DNA from: Lactimicrobium massiliense
Lineage (GTDB): Bacteria > Bacillota_I > Bacilli_A > Erysipelotrichales > Erysipelotrichaceae
DNA length: 64,000 nt
Direction of reading: 5' to 3'
Assembly: GCF_900343155.1 (NCBI RefSeq)
Contig: NZ_OUNG01000003.1
Coordinates: forward strand, 372,001 to 436,000
Below, piece after piece: positions 45,858 to 55,628 of this stretch (position 1 is its first letter; each line of letters opens with the position of its first letter). The notes under the pieces are model-generated. The model was not told the DNA's origin and made no database searches. It saw only the letters and a program-made list of their open reading frames with translations. Position numbers and translations under genes: made by a program.

Positions 45858-48800
45858 TTATCTTGTTCCGGCTTTTCTTCTCTTATCAATGAGATACATG
45901 ACAGAGAAGGAAGCAATGCCGCAGGCCAGTACATAGCCCATGATATCCGTATCTACACCGGTCTGAGGTGATGTACTCTTTGCCGTTACCTTTGTTGCTG
46001 TATCAGATGTTGTTCCTGCTTCAGCAGATCCAGACTTGCCTTCTTCCGGCTTTGCCGGTTCAACAGGTCTTGTATCAGCAACATAGAATGTAGCTTCGGC
46101 ATCATCGCCATCCTCGTAAGTGAAGCGGATCTTATGAGCGCCGTTTTCCAGTGTGTGCAGATAATCAGCATGGAGTGTAACCTCAGTTGATCCTGATACT
46201 GCATCGTAGTTCTTTGCATCAACCAGTTCACCGTCAATGTAAAGACCAGTGAATTCAGGGAAATTGCCATTGGAGACTACAAGCAGATCGTTTGACTCAT
46301 CCTTATAGACAGTGGAATCTGCGCCTCTTGTGATGATGTAATCAACACCGCCCTGAAGTGCCTTCCATACAGACTCTGCCTTGTCGTATGCTGCCTTTGC
46401 AGCCGTATAGACAGTATTTGTCTTTTCGTGTTCATCGGTTGCTGTCTTCAGCTTTGAAGTAGCAGATTCTACTTCTTTAGCTGCAGCCTCTACCTTTGCA
46501 TTGGCATCAGCAAGAGCCTTAACTGCATCCGCAATATTCTTAAATTCAGGCGTATTGGCAAGCGTCATTGCTGTGCCATTCTTCCTGTAATCTTCTGCAA
46601 CTGCCTTTGTCCGTACCAGCTTATCCTGTGCTGCTTTCTGAACTGCCTGTGCATCAGACAGTGCCTTTTCCGCTTTGGCAAGAGCCTGTTCCGCCGTAGT
46701 CAGAGCAGCTTTCTTTGCATCGAGGTCCTTTGCAGCTTCTTCAGTCTTTGCCTTGGCATCCATGACTGCCTTATAGTCGGCTTCGTACTTTGCCAGCTTT
46801 GTCTTTGCATCTGCAAGAGCTGTCTCAGCATCTTTCTGCGCATTCTGCTTTTCAGTCAGATCGCTCTGTGCACTTACAAGATCGGCCTGTGCCTTCTTCA
46901 AAGCATCTTCAGCATCCTGCTTTGCCTGGTCCTTAACATGCTTTTCTTTATCGAGCTTGGCTACTGTTGCCTCAGCCTGATCTAATGCCTTCTGTGTCTC
47001 TTCAGCATGTGCCTTGGCCTTTGTTACCGCTTCATTCAGAGCATCAAGATTTGCCTGTGCTGTAGTGACTGCTGTCTTTGCATTCTCTACATCCGCTGCT
47101 TTCTTAGCAGTATCTGTTTCGGCGTCCTTAACTGCCTGTTCTTTGGCAGCAATGTCATTCTTAGTATCAGTGACAGCCTTATTCGCAGCATTGAGAGTTT
47201 CAGTTGCCTTTGTAACGTTGCTGTTTGCAGCAGCAAGAGCGTCCTGTGCTTTTTTAGCTTCAGAAGTTCTTGTGGTCAGAAGATCCTCTGCTGTTTTTTC
47301 TGCCGCTTCAGCATCCTCTACAGCCTTTGTCTTTGCATCCATTTCCTTCTGAGCAGTATCAACTGCCTTCTGAGCTTCTACGATCTTAGAATCATCAGAG
47401 GATGTTGCCTTCAGTTCAGCAAGCTTCGCATTTGCATCATCAAGGTTCTTCTGTGCAGTTACCTTTGCCTTTGTAACTTTATCGTAATATGCAAGGAAGT
47501 TGCTCTCATATGTTTCTACATCATACAATGTGCCTGTTCCACGTTTCTTTCCGCCTGGAGTTGCCATAGCCCACTGGCCAGCAAAGACCTGTACTGCGTC
47601 CCCCTGTCTCGAAAAAGTAGCTGAATCAGTATTTGTATTGATAGCAAATCCTGTTCCGATACAATTGCTATCAACAATATTGGTGTAATGCCCAGTGGTC
47701 TTTACATCATTCGTTGTATACATGCTTGCTGGGAAAATTGAAGGATCAACTTTTGACTTTAAATATTCCAATACTTCGTCATCAGTCGCATTTTCATTAT
47801 CTTTTTTATAGTCATACACAATTTTTTCGACGTTATACCAAAGATAGAATGCTTCCTTTTTATTAGAGGTTCCTGCCCAATTTTCACCGACATTATAGAC
47901 ATAAAGATTACGTATCCAGTGAGTGCCAAGATAGTTTTCCATATTTGCATCTGCCTGAGCAATCGCAAATAATTCATCAGATACTTTCAGAGGATCAAGA
48001 CCTTCACTGGCACGCAGTTCATTAGCCTTCCTGATATACTCAAATGCTTTTCCGAAGTTTTCCAGAGAGGATGCATCGGTTGAATTTGATGGATCAGTCA
48101 CGCCTCTGGCATCATCTTTTGTTGCCAGTGCAATTTCCTCTTCCATAATCTTTGCAGCATTGGAAGTCTCACCATCCGCAACCTTGCTGTTGAAGTACCC
48201 GATTGAGCCTTGATTGTACTTTTCATTTGCCGCATCCAAAGCTGCCTGCGCATCGGTGACAGCCTTTTCTGCTGCTGCAAGGTTATCCTGTGCAGTTTTC
48301 TTTTCATTCTGCGCGTTGGTCAAGGTTTTATTAGCGTCACTTAAAGCGTTCTTAGCTTCTGCAAGTGCAGAGTTAGCATCTGTTACGGCCTTTGTCTTTG
48401 CGTCTACATCAACCTGGGCTGCTGTCTTGTTGGTATTAGCTGTATTCGCATTTGTTTTCGCCGTTTCAAGTTCAGCGTTTGCCTGATCCAATGCTTTCTT
48501 CGCATCCGCAGCTTCATTAGCCTTTGCAATGAGTTCATTCTTGGCTGTTTCAACTACCGTGTTTGCATCCACGACCGCCTTATCAGCCGATTCCTTCGCA
48601 GCGTTGGCAGACTCAAGATTGGCATTTGCCTGATCCAGTGCACCTTTGGCTGTTTTATATGCATCGCTTGATGTATCAGCATTTGCTCTGACATTGTCTA
48701 ATGCTGTGATAGCAGCGTCATTGGCGTTCTTGGCATCATTACTTACTTTCTGGGCATTTTCCAATTCCTGCTGTGCCTTTTCCGCTGAAGAAGCAGCAGT

Positions 48801-49427
48801 ATTCAGTTCTTCTGTCTTATCTGAAACTGTGTCTTTGCCTGAAGCTACATTCGACTCAGCTTTATCAACTGCTTCATTAGCGTCTGTCAGATCAGTATTG
48901 GCATTGTCTACTTCATCCACTGCGGCTTTATGATCATTTTCATTATAGCCAGTAGCCTTCTCAGTCTCTGCCTGTGCATTCTGAGCATCTGTCAATGCAG
49001 TTTCAGCAGAAGCGACATCAGATTCAGCATTCTGCTTTGCAGCTTCAGCAGTATTCTGATCTGTAACTGCTTTGGCTGTATCCGCAGAAGCATTCTTTGT
49101 TTCAAGCTCAGCCTGTGCTTCTGTTGCATCTACTGCCTGATCTGCCTCAGACTGTGCCTTTTCTGCCTGTGCATCCGCATCAGCCTTATTCTGATTAGAC
49201 TGATCCAGAGCGGCCTGCGCCTCGTCTACTGCCTTCTGTGTCTCTTCATTGGACTTCTGCGCAGCCTTCAGTGCTTCGTCAGCCGTATCCATTTCAGATC
49301 TGGCTTCTGTTCTTGTTTCAGGCTCATTCGGTGTTTCTTCGGCATAGACAACTGTATTTGTCGCTGTTCCTGAGATTGTGGCCGCTACTGCTGTTGCGGC
49401 TACCAGTGTAGTTATTTTCTTTTTCAT
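45858..49427 (-). CDS. Large cell-wall-anchored coiled-coil protein with a CAP domain
   Basis: An 1189-aa surface protein. A signal peptide (residues 1-30, ending VVYAEE) leads to an Ala/Lys/Asp-rich coiled coil (about 40-400). Next comes a CAP/SCP-like domain (about 430-590) with LENFGKAFEYIRKANELRA, GTHWIRNLYVYNVGENWAG and a final FAGQWA. A second coiled coil (about 610-1010) and a beta-rich domain (about 1020-1125) follow. The C terminus has SPQTG, a hydrophobic stretch and RRKAGTR, a sortase-type anchor with SPQTG replacing LPxTG. The coiled coils probably project the CAP domain from the wall. A GGGAGA site precedes the ATG. Confidence 0.9.
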   Translation of the reverse strand: MKKKITTLVAATAVAATISGTATNTVVYAEETPNEPETRTEARSEMDTADEALKAAQKSNEETQKAVDEAQAALDQSNQNKADADAQAEKAQSEADQAVDATEAQAELETKNASADTAKAVTDQNTAEAAKQNAESDVASAETALTDAQNAQAETEKATGYNENDHKAAVDEVDNANTDLTDANEAVDKAESNVASGKDTVSDKTEELNTAASSAEKAQQELENAQKVSNDAKNANDAAITALDNVRANADTSSDAYKTAKGALDQANANLESANAAKESADKAVVDANTVVETAKNELIAKANEAADAKKALDQANAELETAKTNANTANTNKTAAQVDVDAKTKAVTDANSALAEAKNALSDANKTLTNAQNEKKTAQDNLAAAEKAVTDAQAALDAANEKYNQGSIGYFNSKVADGETSNAAKIMEEEIALATKDDARGVTDPSNSTDASSLENFGKAFEYIRKANELRASEGLDPLKVSDELFAIAQADANMENYLGTHWIRNLYVYNVGENWAGTSNKKEAFYLWYNVEKIVYDYKKDNENATDDEVLEYLKSKVDPSIFPASMYTTNDVKTTGHYTNIVDSNCIGTGFAINTNTDSATFSRQGDAVQVFAGQWAMATPGGKKRGTGTLYDVETYESNFLAYYDKVTKAKVTAQKNLDDANAKLAELKATSSDDSKIVEAQKAVDTAQKEMDAKTKAVEDAEAAEKTAEDLLTTRTSEAKKAQDALAAANSNVTKATETLNAANKAVTDTKNDIAAKEQAVKDAETDTAKKAADVENAKTAVTTAQANLDALNEAVTKAKAHAEETQKALDQAEATVAKLDKEKHVKDQAKQDAEDALKKAQADLVSAQSDLTEKQNAQKDAETALADAKTKLAKYEADYKAVMDAKAKTEEAAKDLDAKKAALTTAEQALAKAEKALSDAQAVQKAAQDKLVRTKAVAEDYRKNGTAMTLANTPEFKNIADAVKALADANAKVEAAAKEVESATSKLKTATDEHEKTNTVYTAAKAAYDKAESVWKALQGGVDYIITRGADSTVYKDESNDLLVVSNGNFPEFTGLYIDGELVDAKNYDAVSGSTEVTLHADYLHTLENGAHKIRFTYEDGDDAEATFYVADTRPVEPAKPEEGKSGSAEAGTTSDTATKVTAKSTSPQTGVDTDIMGYVLACGIASFSVMYLIDKRRKAGTR

Positions 49428-49503
49428 GATCGAATCTCCCTTTCCTTTTCTGATGCACAGATATTTGTTCTATGCATTTCCCTCTGTCTTTCTTTTAACA
49501 ACT

Positions 49504-49532
49504 GTATTCTGTTATGTAAAAGCCAATGTCAA
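49504..49532 (-). promoter_or_regulatory. Candidate promoter of the surface-protein gene
   Basis: On the minus strand a perfect -35 box TTGACA lies at 49527-49532. The -10 position 17 bp on reads GAATAC, a weak match, so the -35 is convincing but the pair is not. It is placed about 75 bp before the ATG at 49427. Confidence 0.35.
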
Positions 49533-49699
49533 GTGCTAGTTTCGGATTGATTCAATATTTTTTGTCTGCTGTTGAAGGCATGAGGAAAGAGTCTCGGATT
49601 TTCAACAGTTCGCGGTATTTAGCCATTCTGTTATTCGTGTATCAGGGACAAATGCTCTCCCACCCCACAGGCCAATGGTTTCGCCGCCAGCTCTGCTGT

Positions 49700-49801
49700 C
49701 TAATATCGTGGATCACCATGAAACAGCGCCATCATAGAATCATCGCAGATAGCTGAACCATCCAGTTCAAATCCGGGCTGCTCCTTCCTGATGCCTTCAA
49801 T
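49700..49801 (-). pseudogene. C-terminal fragment of an unknown gene
   Basis: Thirty-three minus-strand codons, including RKEQPGFELDGSAICDDSMM, end at a TAG (49700-49702). They are preceded in frame by a stop, so this is only a tail. It lies between the surface-protein gene and the IS110 element and is probably the remnant of a gene lost through IS activity. The rest of 49533-49901 shows nothing more. Confidence 0.3.
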
Positions 49802-49901
49802 CTAATTCTTATCCTCCTCTTTGTTTTTAGGTCATTCAATGATTTCCTGATTTGAAGTGCTCAACGCAAGTCTTGACTGCCCGATAATCGATAGAATCAT
49901 T

Positions 49902-51032
49902 TTAAGCAAGAACAGTATGAATATTGCCTGTCATCATTCCCCATATAAAGCATGCCAGCTCACGTGCTATGGCTACTGTTGCTTTGTTATGGCTCTTTCG
50001 ATTGTGAAGCACAAGACGCATGTATCTCTTCCGGAGGCGTTCATTCGCTCTGTCCGCATATGCAATGACTTCAGGAGCGTTGCCTTCCTGCCGCTTCTTC
50101 AGTGCTTCACTTTTTCCAGATGATGTCCGGGAGAAGGATTGTGCACATTCGACAAGTAGTTTTCTCAAAAAGGTGTTTCCCTGTTTTGTTATTCCCGTCT
50201 GATTCTGATCATCGCTGCTGCTGAGTTCTCCTGCAACCAGGCCCAGAAATGCCGCAAAGTTTTTTGCTTTAACGAATCTGGTGAAATCTCCGATTTCCAC
50301 AATCACAGCCAGAGCAGTAAGTACTTTCACTGACTTAAAGCAGATCAGCTTGTGAACTGCTTCCCTGTATTTATCTGTTTCAGCAATTTCTTCAATGCGT
50401 TTGTTCATTTGCTCAATTCGATCAGAAACTGTTTCATATGACAGCAGGTAAGAATCCAGTGTTTCCTTATTGATCCCCTCCAGAGGAAGCTCCTTAAGCC
50501 ATTTCAGATGTTTCTTTGTCCAGTAATTCCTGCCATCCGTAAATTTGTATCCATGCCTGGTAGTAAAGGCACAGATCTGCTGTTTGATCACTCTGAGCTG
50601 CTTCTTGTGATCCTGTTGCATACGGATGAAATCACGTACTGATTCATCTTCTTCATCGGGGGTATAGACTTCGCTGTATTCATGATTCTTCAGCGATCTG
50701 GCAATCGCTTCAGCATCCCGCTTGTCTGTTTTCTTCCTGCGCCGTCTGTTTATTTCTGTTCCGGTAATTGAAGCAGGGGCAAGGATCTTTACGGTAAGAC
50801 CCTTCTCCTCAAGATCACGCTTCAGTTTAAATCCAAGGCAGCCAGCTTCATATCCAACAACGATCTTTGTATCATTTCCAATCTTTTTCCTGATCCCCTT
50901 GCAGTAGTTTACGATGTTGGAAACAGAAGGAGAATAGGCGTTGGTGTTCACAGGTGCTACTGATGATCCTTCAAGATAAGTCGAGAGAGTGTAGTTTGTA
51001 GTGTGTGCATCAATTCCAACATATGCTATCAT
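49902..51032 (-). CDS. IS110-family transposase
   Basis: A 376-aa transposase with the two IS110 parts. The N-terminal DEDD/RuvC-like domain has AYVGIDAHTTNYT, then VVGYEAGCLGF and KTDKRDAEAIARSLKN. The C-terminal Transposase_20 domain has TALAVIVEIGDFTRFVKAKN, then KQGNTFLRKLLVECAQSF with the catalytic Ser region. The ATG at 51032 follows GGAAGG, and the reading frame upstream to 51119 is not protein-like. IS110 elements lack terminal repeats and in some groups use a bridge RNA made from an end region. The 51033-51200 and 49800-49901 flanks are where this would lie. Confidence 0.9.
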   Translation of the reverse strand: MIAYVGIDAHTTNYTLSTYLEGSSVAPVNTNAYSPSVSNIVNYCKGIRKKIGNDTKIVVGYEAGCLGFKLKRDLEEKGLTVKILAPASITGTEINRRRRKKTDKRDAEAIARSLKNHEYSEVYTPDEEDESVRDFIRMQQDHKKQLRVIKQQICAFTTRHGYKFTDGRNYWTKKHLKWLKELPLEGINKETLDSYLLSYETVSDRIEQMNKRIEEIAETDKYREAVHKLICFKSVKVLTALAVIVEIGDFTRFVKAKNFAAFLGLVAGELSSSDDQNQTGITKQGNTFLRKLLVECAQSFSRTSSGKSEALKKRQEGNAPEVIAYADRANERLRKRYMRLVLHNRKSHNKATVAIARELACFIWGMMTGNIHTVLA

Positions 51033-51451
51033 GTAAATGCCTTCCTTTCTTGGATGAGGCAACTTCCCCCATCTTATTAAGCCAATAACAAGTATGCGGG
51101 ATGATCCTCGAACACACAAGTTAATGGAGGGCTTTTACATATTGTCTAACACCTTGTATTTTGACTTTTTGCCAAAATACCGCTCGTTTACAGAATTTTA
51201 CAAACTGTTTATTCAATCCTTCTTTTCAGCCTGTATCAGGTTCATGCGCCTGATCCAAACATAAGCAAAGAAGAGACATTTCTGCCTCTTATTCTATAAA
51301 AGAAATCCAGTCAAGGGATATCAGGACTTTTTCTGATCTGACCCAAAATCTAAGATTGCTTCATCCATTCTGACAAAACAGGATCTATTTTTTGTTTGTA
51401 GCTACCAGCTTTTTTCACCCACCTTCACTGCAGAAGACTCTGTTGACATTG
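51033..51451. other. IS110 flank and intergenic stretch
   Basis: No gene seen. The part next to the transposase start is probably the IS110 left end, possibly with a bridge-RNA-like structured region. A weak AAGAG/CTCTT hairpin with a short T-rich tail near 51272-51291 might end the KAP-ATPase operon transcript. Confidence 0.3.
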
Positions 51452-53353
51452 TTATTCTTCCATATTTAGACTTGATTCATTTGAATCTGTAGTGTTAACT
51501 CTTTTCTCTGCATCCCTTAATTTGGAGATAAGCTGCGATACTTTCTCTATAAACTTATCAGTATGCATTGCAGCGACCTTTCGATCAGAATTTAAATATG
51601 AACTTTTCTTCTCAACGAGTAGATTTTTTAATTCAGTTAAGCCTTTTATAGTCTCATCCGCTTTTATATAATCCTCCTGATCAATATATTTCCATAAATT
51701 ATAAAATTGACTGCCGAACCTAGCTTTGTCATATTGTGGTGCAGTATCAAATGCATCTAATGTAGCTTTAGCCATTTCAGCATCAAATACATTCATTTGT
51801 TTATTCCTACATAGAACAAATGCTGACTGGCTATCTGATTTCATTAAATCTAAATATTGTTTTCTGTTTTCAGCAAAAATCGCAATGCCATTTTCTCTAA
51901 AACTACGTATTAATTTGTACGCATTAAGCTCATCATCATTTAAATAGTTTAAATCCTCATCAGAAATAAACTTATGAGTTTGATCGGGTTCTTTTTTATA
52001 GAGATATTCATTAATACATGTATTTATTCCGGCAGTTATCTTCTTCCAATCAATAGAAGTATTAACATCAATTTTATAAGTTCTGATGAAGTGACAATTT
52101 TCAATAAAAACAACATATTCATCCAATGAAAGTTTACCTAAATATGCATCATTTAAAAGATCCTTAAATGCTGTCTTTATAGTTTCATCTTCTACAAGTT
52201 CAAATCTTGTTAATCGTAAAATATCCTTTTGACTTAATGGCTTTGACATTTCTACAGCAAGTTTTAGCTCTCTCGAAAAGGCATTTTGATTCCATTCACC
52301 TTTATTAACCCAATTCTTAGCTGAATCGAACATTTTGCTATTTTCATAGAGCGGATAAATATCTGAAGTCTCATTATCTGTAAACATTTGATCTTCATCG
52401 TTGGATAGTTTAATTCCGCTCTTCGAAACCATGCTATATGCCAAAAATGAATATAAATACTTGTCTAAATCAGGAACTCTTTCAGCACTCAATTTTTCAT
52501 AAATACGATAAAAATCCTGCAATGCACATTTCAATATTCTTATATTCTGCGGTACATAATCTACAGTATCATCTGATGATCTATCTTCATTTCCATTCCC
52601 ATCACTTTGAGATAGCTTAAATAAACTTTTAATAAGTGCTTTGTTATCCTTTAAAAATTCTTTGTATTTAGTACTTTGCCAACTTTTATTTTCGATAATA
52701 GAATCAATTATTCCATCAAAGTCTGGTTTTAAGTAAATTGTTCTCTCTACAATTTTCTCTTTTATCTCGTTATAAGACAAAGAACTATTTTCTTTCTTAT
52801 CTTTATCAGGGATCTTGCCTTCGTTGACGACAATTACCGTATGAAATCCCTGATTTTCGCAATATTCATTGATACATCCTAGTAGTGTGATCGTATCTAA
52901 TTTAGATCTTTCAAGATCATCAAAAACTAAAACTACATCTTTCTTTCCATTTACTGTTGTAACTTCTTTTTTTACCGTTATGTAATCAAGTGGATCAATG
53001 GAAAGTATAGTGTTCAAAGCGGATCCTTTTATTTTCTTTAGAGCTGGAACAAATGGTATCACCTCACTGAAGAGAGATTTTCCAGTATCAATCAATTTTT
53101 TCTTATCTTGCAATTTGCTTAAAATACTATTGCATTTAGAAATCCATTGTTTGCGAACAGCATGATTAAACGAATCAATAGAATCAACACCAAATAATGA
53201 AATTCTTATAATTATGTGGGTATCCTTGAGCTTTTCAGCTAATTCATGCTCAATCAAATATGTCTTTCCACTGCCCCATTGCCCAGTAAGCATTATTGCA
53301 CCTACAGGATCAACTTCATTGCAGTAATAAACTAATTCATCAACGGTATTCAT
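51452..53353 (-). CDS. KAP-family P-loop NTPase
   Basis: A 633-aa protein with a KAP-type STAND-like ATPase domain at the start: Walker A MLTGQWGSGKTYL (about residues 20-32) and Walker B VVLVFDDLERSK (about 133-144). The remaining 400 residues are helical and charged, with no known motif. No membrane insertion between Walker A and B, as seen in many KAP proteins, is obvious. It is last in a five-gene run (OLD nuclease, UvrD helicase, PIN, HEPN, KAP), starting nine bp after the HEPN stop. In defence loci such ATPases sense or drive the effector. Function here is inferred. Confidence 0.75.
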   Translation of the reverse strand: MNTVDELVYYCNEVDPVGAIMLTGQWGSGKTYLIEHELAEKLKDTHIIIRISLFGVDSIDSFNHAVRKQWISKCNSILSKLQDKKKLIDTGKSLFSEVIPFVPALKKIKGSALNTILSIDPLDYITVKKEVTTVNGKKDVVLVFDDLERSKLDTITLLGCINEYCENQGFHTVIVVNEGKIPDKDKKENSSLSYNEIKEKIVERTIYLKPDFDGIIDSIIENKSWQSTKYKEFLKDNKALIKSLFKLSQSDGNGNEDRSSDDTVDYVPQNIRILKCALQDFYRIYEKLSAERVPDLDKYLYSFLAYSMVSKSGIKLSNDEDQMFTDNETSDIYPLYENSKMFDSAKNWVNKGEWNQNAFSRELKLAVEMSKPLSQKDILRLTRFELVEDETIKTAFKDLLNDAYLGKLSLDEYVVFIENCHFIRTYKIDVNTSIDWKKITAGINTCINEYLYKKEPDQTHKFISDEDLNYLNDDELNAYKLIRSFRENGIAIFAENRKQYLDLMKSDSQSAFVLCRNKQMNVFDAEMAKATLDAFDTAPQYDKARFGSQFYNLWKYIDQEDYIKADETIKGLTELKNLLVEKKSSYLNSDRKVAAMHTDKFIEKVSQLISKLRDAEKRVNTTDSNESSLNMEE

Positions 53354-53362
53354 GGACTTTTT

Positions 53363-54241
53363 CTATATGGTCAAGCTTTTTATCCTTTCCTGTTTATTCG
53401 TATATTCAGGATTCATCATTATCTTCAACAAACATCGTCTTAATAACGATCTACCTTCTTTCACATCTGAATATTCTGCTTTCCATAATCCCGTATGGAT
53501 ATATTCAGATCGAACTTTGTAAAGATGACGAATCTCTTTATAAATTGAATCCCTCTCTGAATCGCCATTTCCAAGAAACAAAGATGTTCGTTTTGCTAAC
53601 TGCTCCTTTATTCCATGCTGTTCTTTTCCAAGTAATGCTTCAAGAGCAGACATTAAAAGAACCATGCCAACATTGTAATTAATGCTATAGGAGAGATCAT
53701 ACATTCCATACGCAACGGCTATATCGGATGATGAACCATATTTATGGAAATCAAAATCAATATCAGAATTGTTGATCAGCTCCACATCTACAGCAGCAAA
53801 TGATTTGCTTTTTGAATTCCATATATGATCAGGTGAAGGAATATCCGTGTAATGTGAATAATGGGCTGCATATCCATGAAAACCTATATCGACATAATGG
53901 ATACAACTTTCTGTTAGGAATCGAATTCTGCGGATAAATGCATCAATGACCTGCATTTCATCATTAACGAATTTATCAAAGTCATCACTTTCAATGATCT
54001 TCCTTTTCGTCAAAACTATGACTGTTAATGGATCATTATCAGATTTTATCTTGGCTGCTTCATACCTCTTGCGAATATCAAAAGCATCATGCAGATCAAA
54101 CAGCTTTTCAAACCATGTGCAATCCATAGCCATGGATTTTAATGACCATTTATATCCATCTGGAGGGATAATATCCATTGCAGTCTTATCCGCAGAAAAT
54201 ATCACTGTTGCTATATCACAAGTAAGATCCATTGTTGTCAC
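53363..54241 (-). CDS. HEPN-domain protein (Apea-like)
   Basis: A 292-aa protein whose C-terminal part fits Apea-like HEPN domains: ALEALLG, LAKRTSLFLG, and IRHLYKVRSEYIHTG, giving R-x4-H with Arg 244 and His 249. HEPN proteins of this kind are often metal-independent RNases used as toxins or effectors. The first 150 residues are of unknown fold. A GTG at 54241 or an ATG at 54232 may start it, and the upstream site is weak. The gene lies 102 bp from the PIN gene and 9 bp from the KAP gene, so it could pair with the ATPase. It is not a homologue of the broken HEPN gene by eye. Confidence 0.68.
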   Translation of the reverse strand: MTTMDLTCDIATVIFSADKTAMDIIPPDGYKWSLKSMAMDCTWFEKLFDLHDAFDIRKRYEAAKIKSDNDPLTVIVLTKRKIIESDDFDKFVNDEMQVIDAFIRRIRFLTESCIHYVDIGFHGYAAHYSHYTDIPSPDHIWNSKSKSFAAVDVELINNSDIDFDFHKYGSSSDIAVAYGMYDLSYSINYNVGMVLLMSALEALLGKEQHGIKEQLAKRTSLFLGNGDSERDSIYKEIRHLYKVRSEYIHTGLWKAEYSDVKEGRSLLRRCLLKIMMNPEYTNKQERIKSLTI

Positions 54242-54343
54242 TTATGTTCTGCTTTATATATACCCGTTGGATAAAGAATTGCCACACCATCATCATATTC
54301 AGCAATATTATATCCCTCTCGATGGTTTTGACGACTTGTGAAA

Positions 54344-55618
54344 TCAATAGCCTTTATCTTCTCGTAAAACTCGCAATGCCATATCATCATCGCTCATTTC
54401 ATGTGATTTAATATCTGCTTCGTCTAATTCAATTTCAAGATTTTCATTATCCGTAAAATATAATGAATTAACTTGTGAACAGTTTAATGGATCATCTATT
54501 TTATCAATATCATATGAAATAGTTATTTCACAAATGGTTTCCACTTTGCCATGTTTAAACTCAATATCATCGTATGATTTATATGTATATTCACGGTCTT
54601 CACTATCCCACAATGAATTATCTTCATCAAAAACAATTGCACTACCATCGACTAGACATGTTGCGTATGTTTGTATCACTATGAATTTTCTAGTGATTCT
54701 TAATAAATCAATTTCTGTTGGATCAGTTATAATATTGAACTCATAAAACTCATCTACAGTAAGATCCTCATTATCATCGTCATGGCTAAAACCATCTAAT
54801 AAATAGGTGCTTTGATTAAACTCTTCTTCTAAAAGAATTTTCAAATCTTTTAAGTTAATTTTTAACAATGTGCTAATTTGGTTCTCTGAAAGAATCTTTT
54901 CGGTTTTATTAATTTGCTTAACTGCCTCTTTAATTGACGAGCAAAGAATAGCTCTTTCGGTATTATCAAAAGCTCTTTTCCAGTCTTCATCATCAGATAC
55001 AACTAACAGCGTATCTTTCACATGACTTGCCAAGTATACTTTTGCCGATTCAATAACAAACGCATCTGGAAATTCCGACTTTTTCTTTCCCGTTTCTGCA
55101 AAAGGCGGTACTGAGTTAAAATACTTATCAAAAACGGTCTTTGGATCGGCATAAGGTAAAGAGATGCTGTCTTCATAAGCAGTATGATATGCCTTCATTG
55201 TTTCTTTCATTAAATCTATTGATTTCAAACGTTTAATTATTTCTGCACCATTCACGGATTCAGAAGAGCCCTCAACATCATCAGATTCAGATTGATCATT
55301 GTCTTTAACAACATTAAAGTAGCGCAAAAGCCTGTCATTATTTTTGAGGGCATTCTGCAATTCATCAAAGTCACTTACAATGCTTGACTGGCACAAATGG
55401 TTTTCTAATTCTTTATCTAGAATTTCTGAATATAACAATCCAATGCCCTTGTTTTTAAGAACCACAAAAAAATTTGGAATCAACGAAGACCTTATGCCTA
55501 AAAAATCACTATTTGCCTGTATAAATGCACTCGTATCTATCAAAACAAGTGTAATTTTTTCATAAGCAGCGCCATTATCTTTAATCTGCTGATTTTTAAT
55601 AATCTTTTCTTCATCCAT
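54344..55618 (-). CDS. PIN-domain (DUF4935-like) predicted ribonuclease
   Basis: A 424-aa protein starting at ATG 55618, ten bp after the helicase stop. The longer frame to 55678 would overlap the helicase end. The PIN fold spans about residues 20-220: LVLIDTSAFIQAN (Asp 28), SEILDKELENHL (Glu), FPDAFVIESAKVYL (Asp) and LLVVSDDEDWKRAF (Asp), matching the four acidic metal-binding residues. A long acidic C-terminal region of unknown fold follows. PIN_12/DUF4935 proteins occur in defence loci as likely RNases. The position immediately after the helicase gene suggests it belongs with the Gabija-like pair. Confidence 0.75.
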   Translation of the reverse strand: MDEEKIIKNQQIKDNGAAYEKITLVLIDTSAFIQANSDFLGIRSSLIPNFFVVLKNKGIGLLYSEILDKELENHLCQSSIVSDFDELQNALKNNDRLLRYFNVVKDNDQSESDDVEGSSESVNGAEIIKRLKSIDLMKETMKAYHTAYEDSISLPYADPKTVFDKYFNSVPPFAETGKKKSEFPDAFVIESAKVYLASHVKDTLLVVSDDEDWKRAFDNTERAILCSSIKEAVKQINKTEKILSENQISTLLKINLKDLKILLEEEFNQSTYLLDGFSHDDDNEDLTVDEFYEFNIITDPTEIDLLRITRKFIVIQTYATCLVDGSAIVFDEDNSLWDSEDREYTYKSYDDIEFKHGKVETICEITISYDIDKIDDPLNCSQVNSLYFTDNENLEIELDEADIKSHEMSDDDMALRVLREDKGY

Positions 55619-55628
55619 AAAACCGATC

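Noticed and set aside
47007..47624. Long plus-strand frames opposite the surface-protein gene
   Set aside because: They are shadows of the Ala/Lys-rich coiled-coil coding sequence. Cys/Ser/Leu-rich translations are an artefact of the complementary strand.
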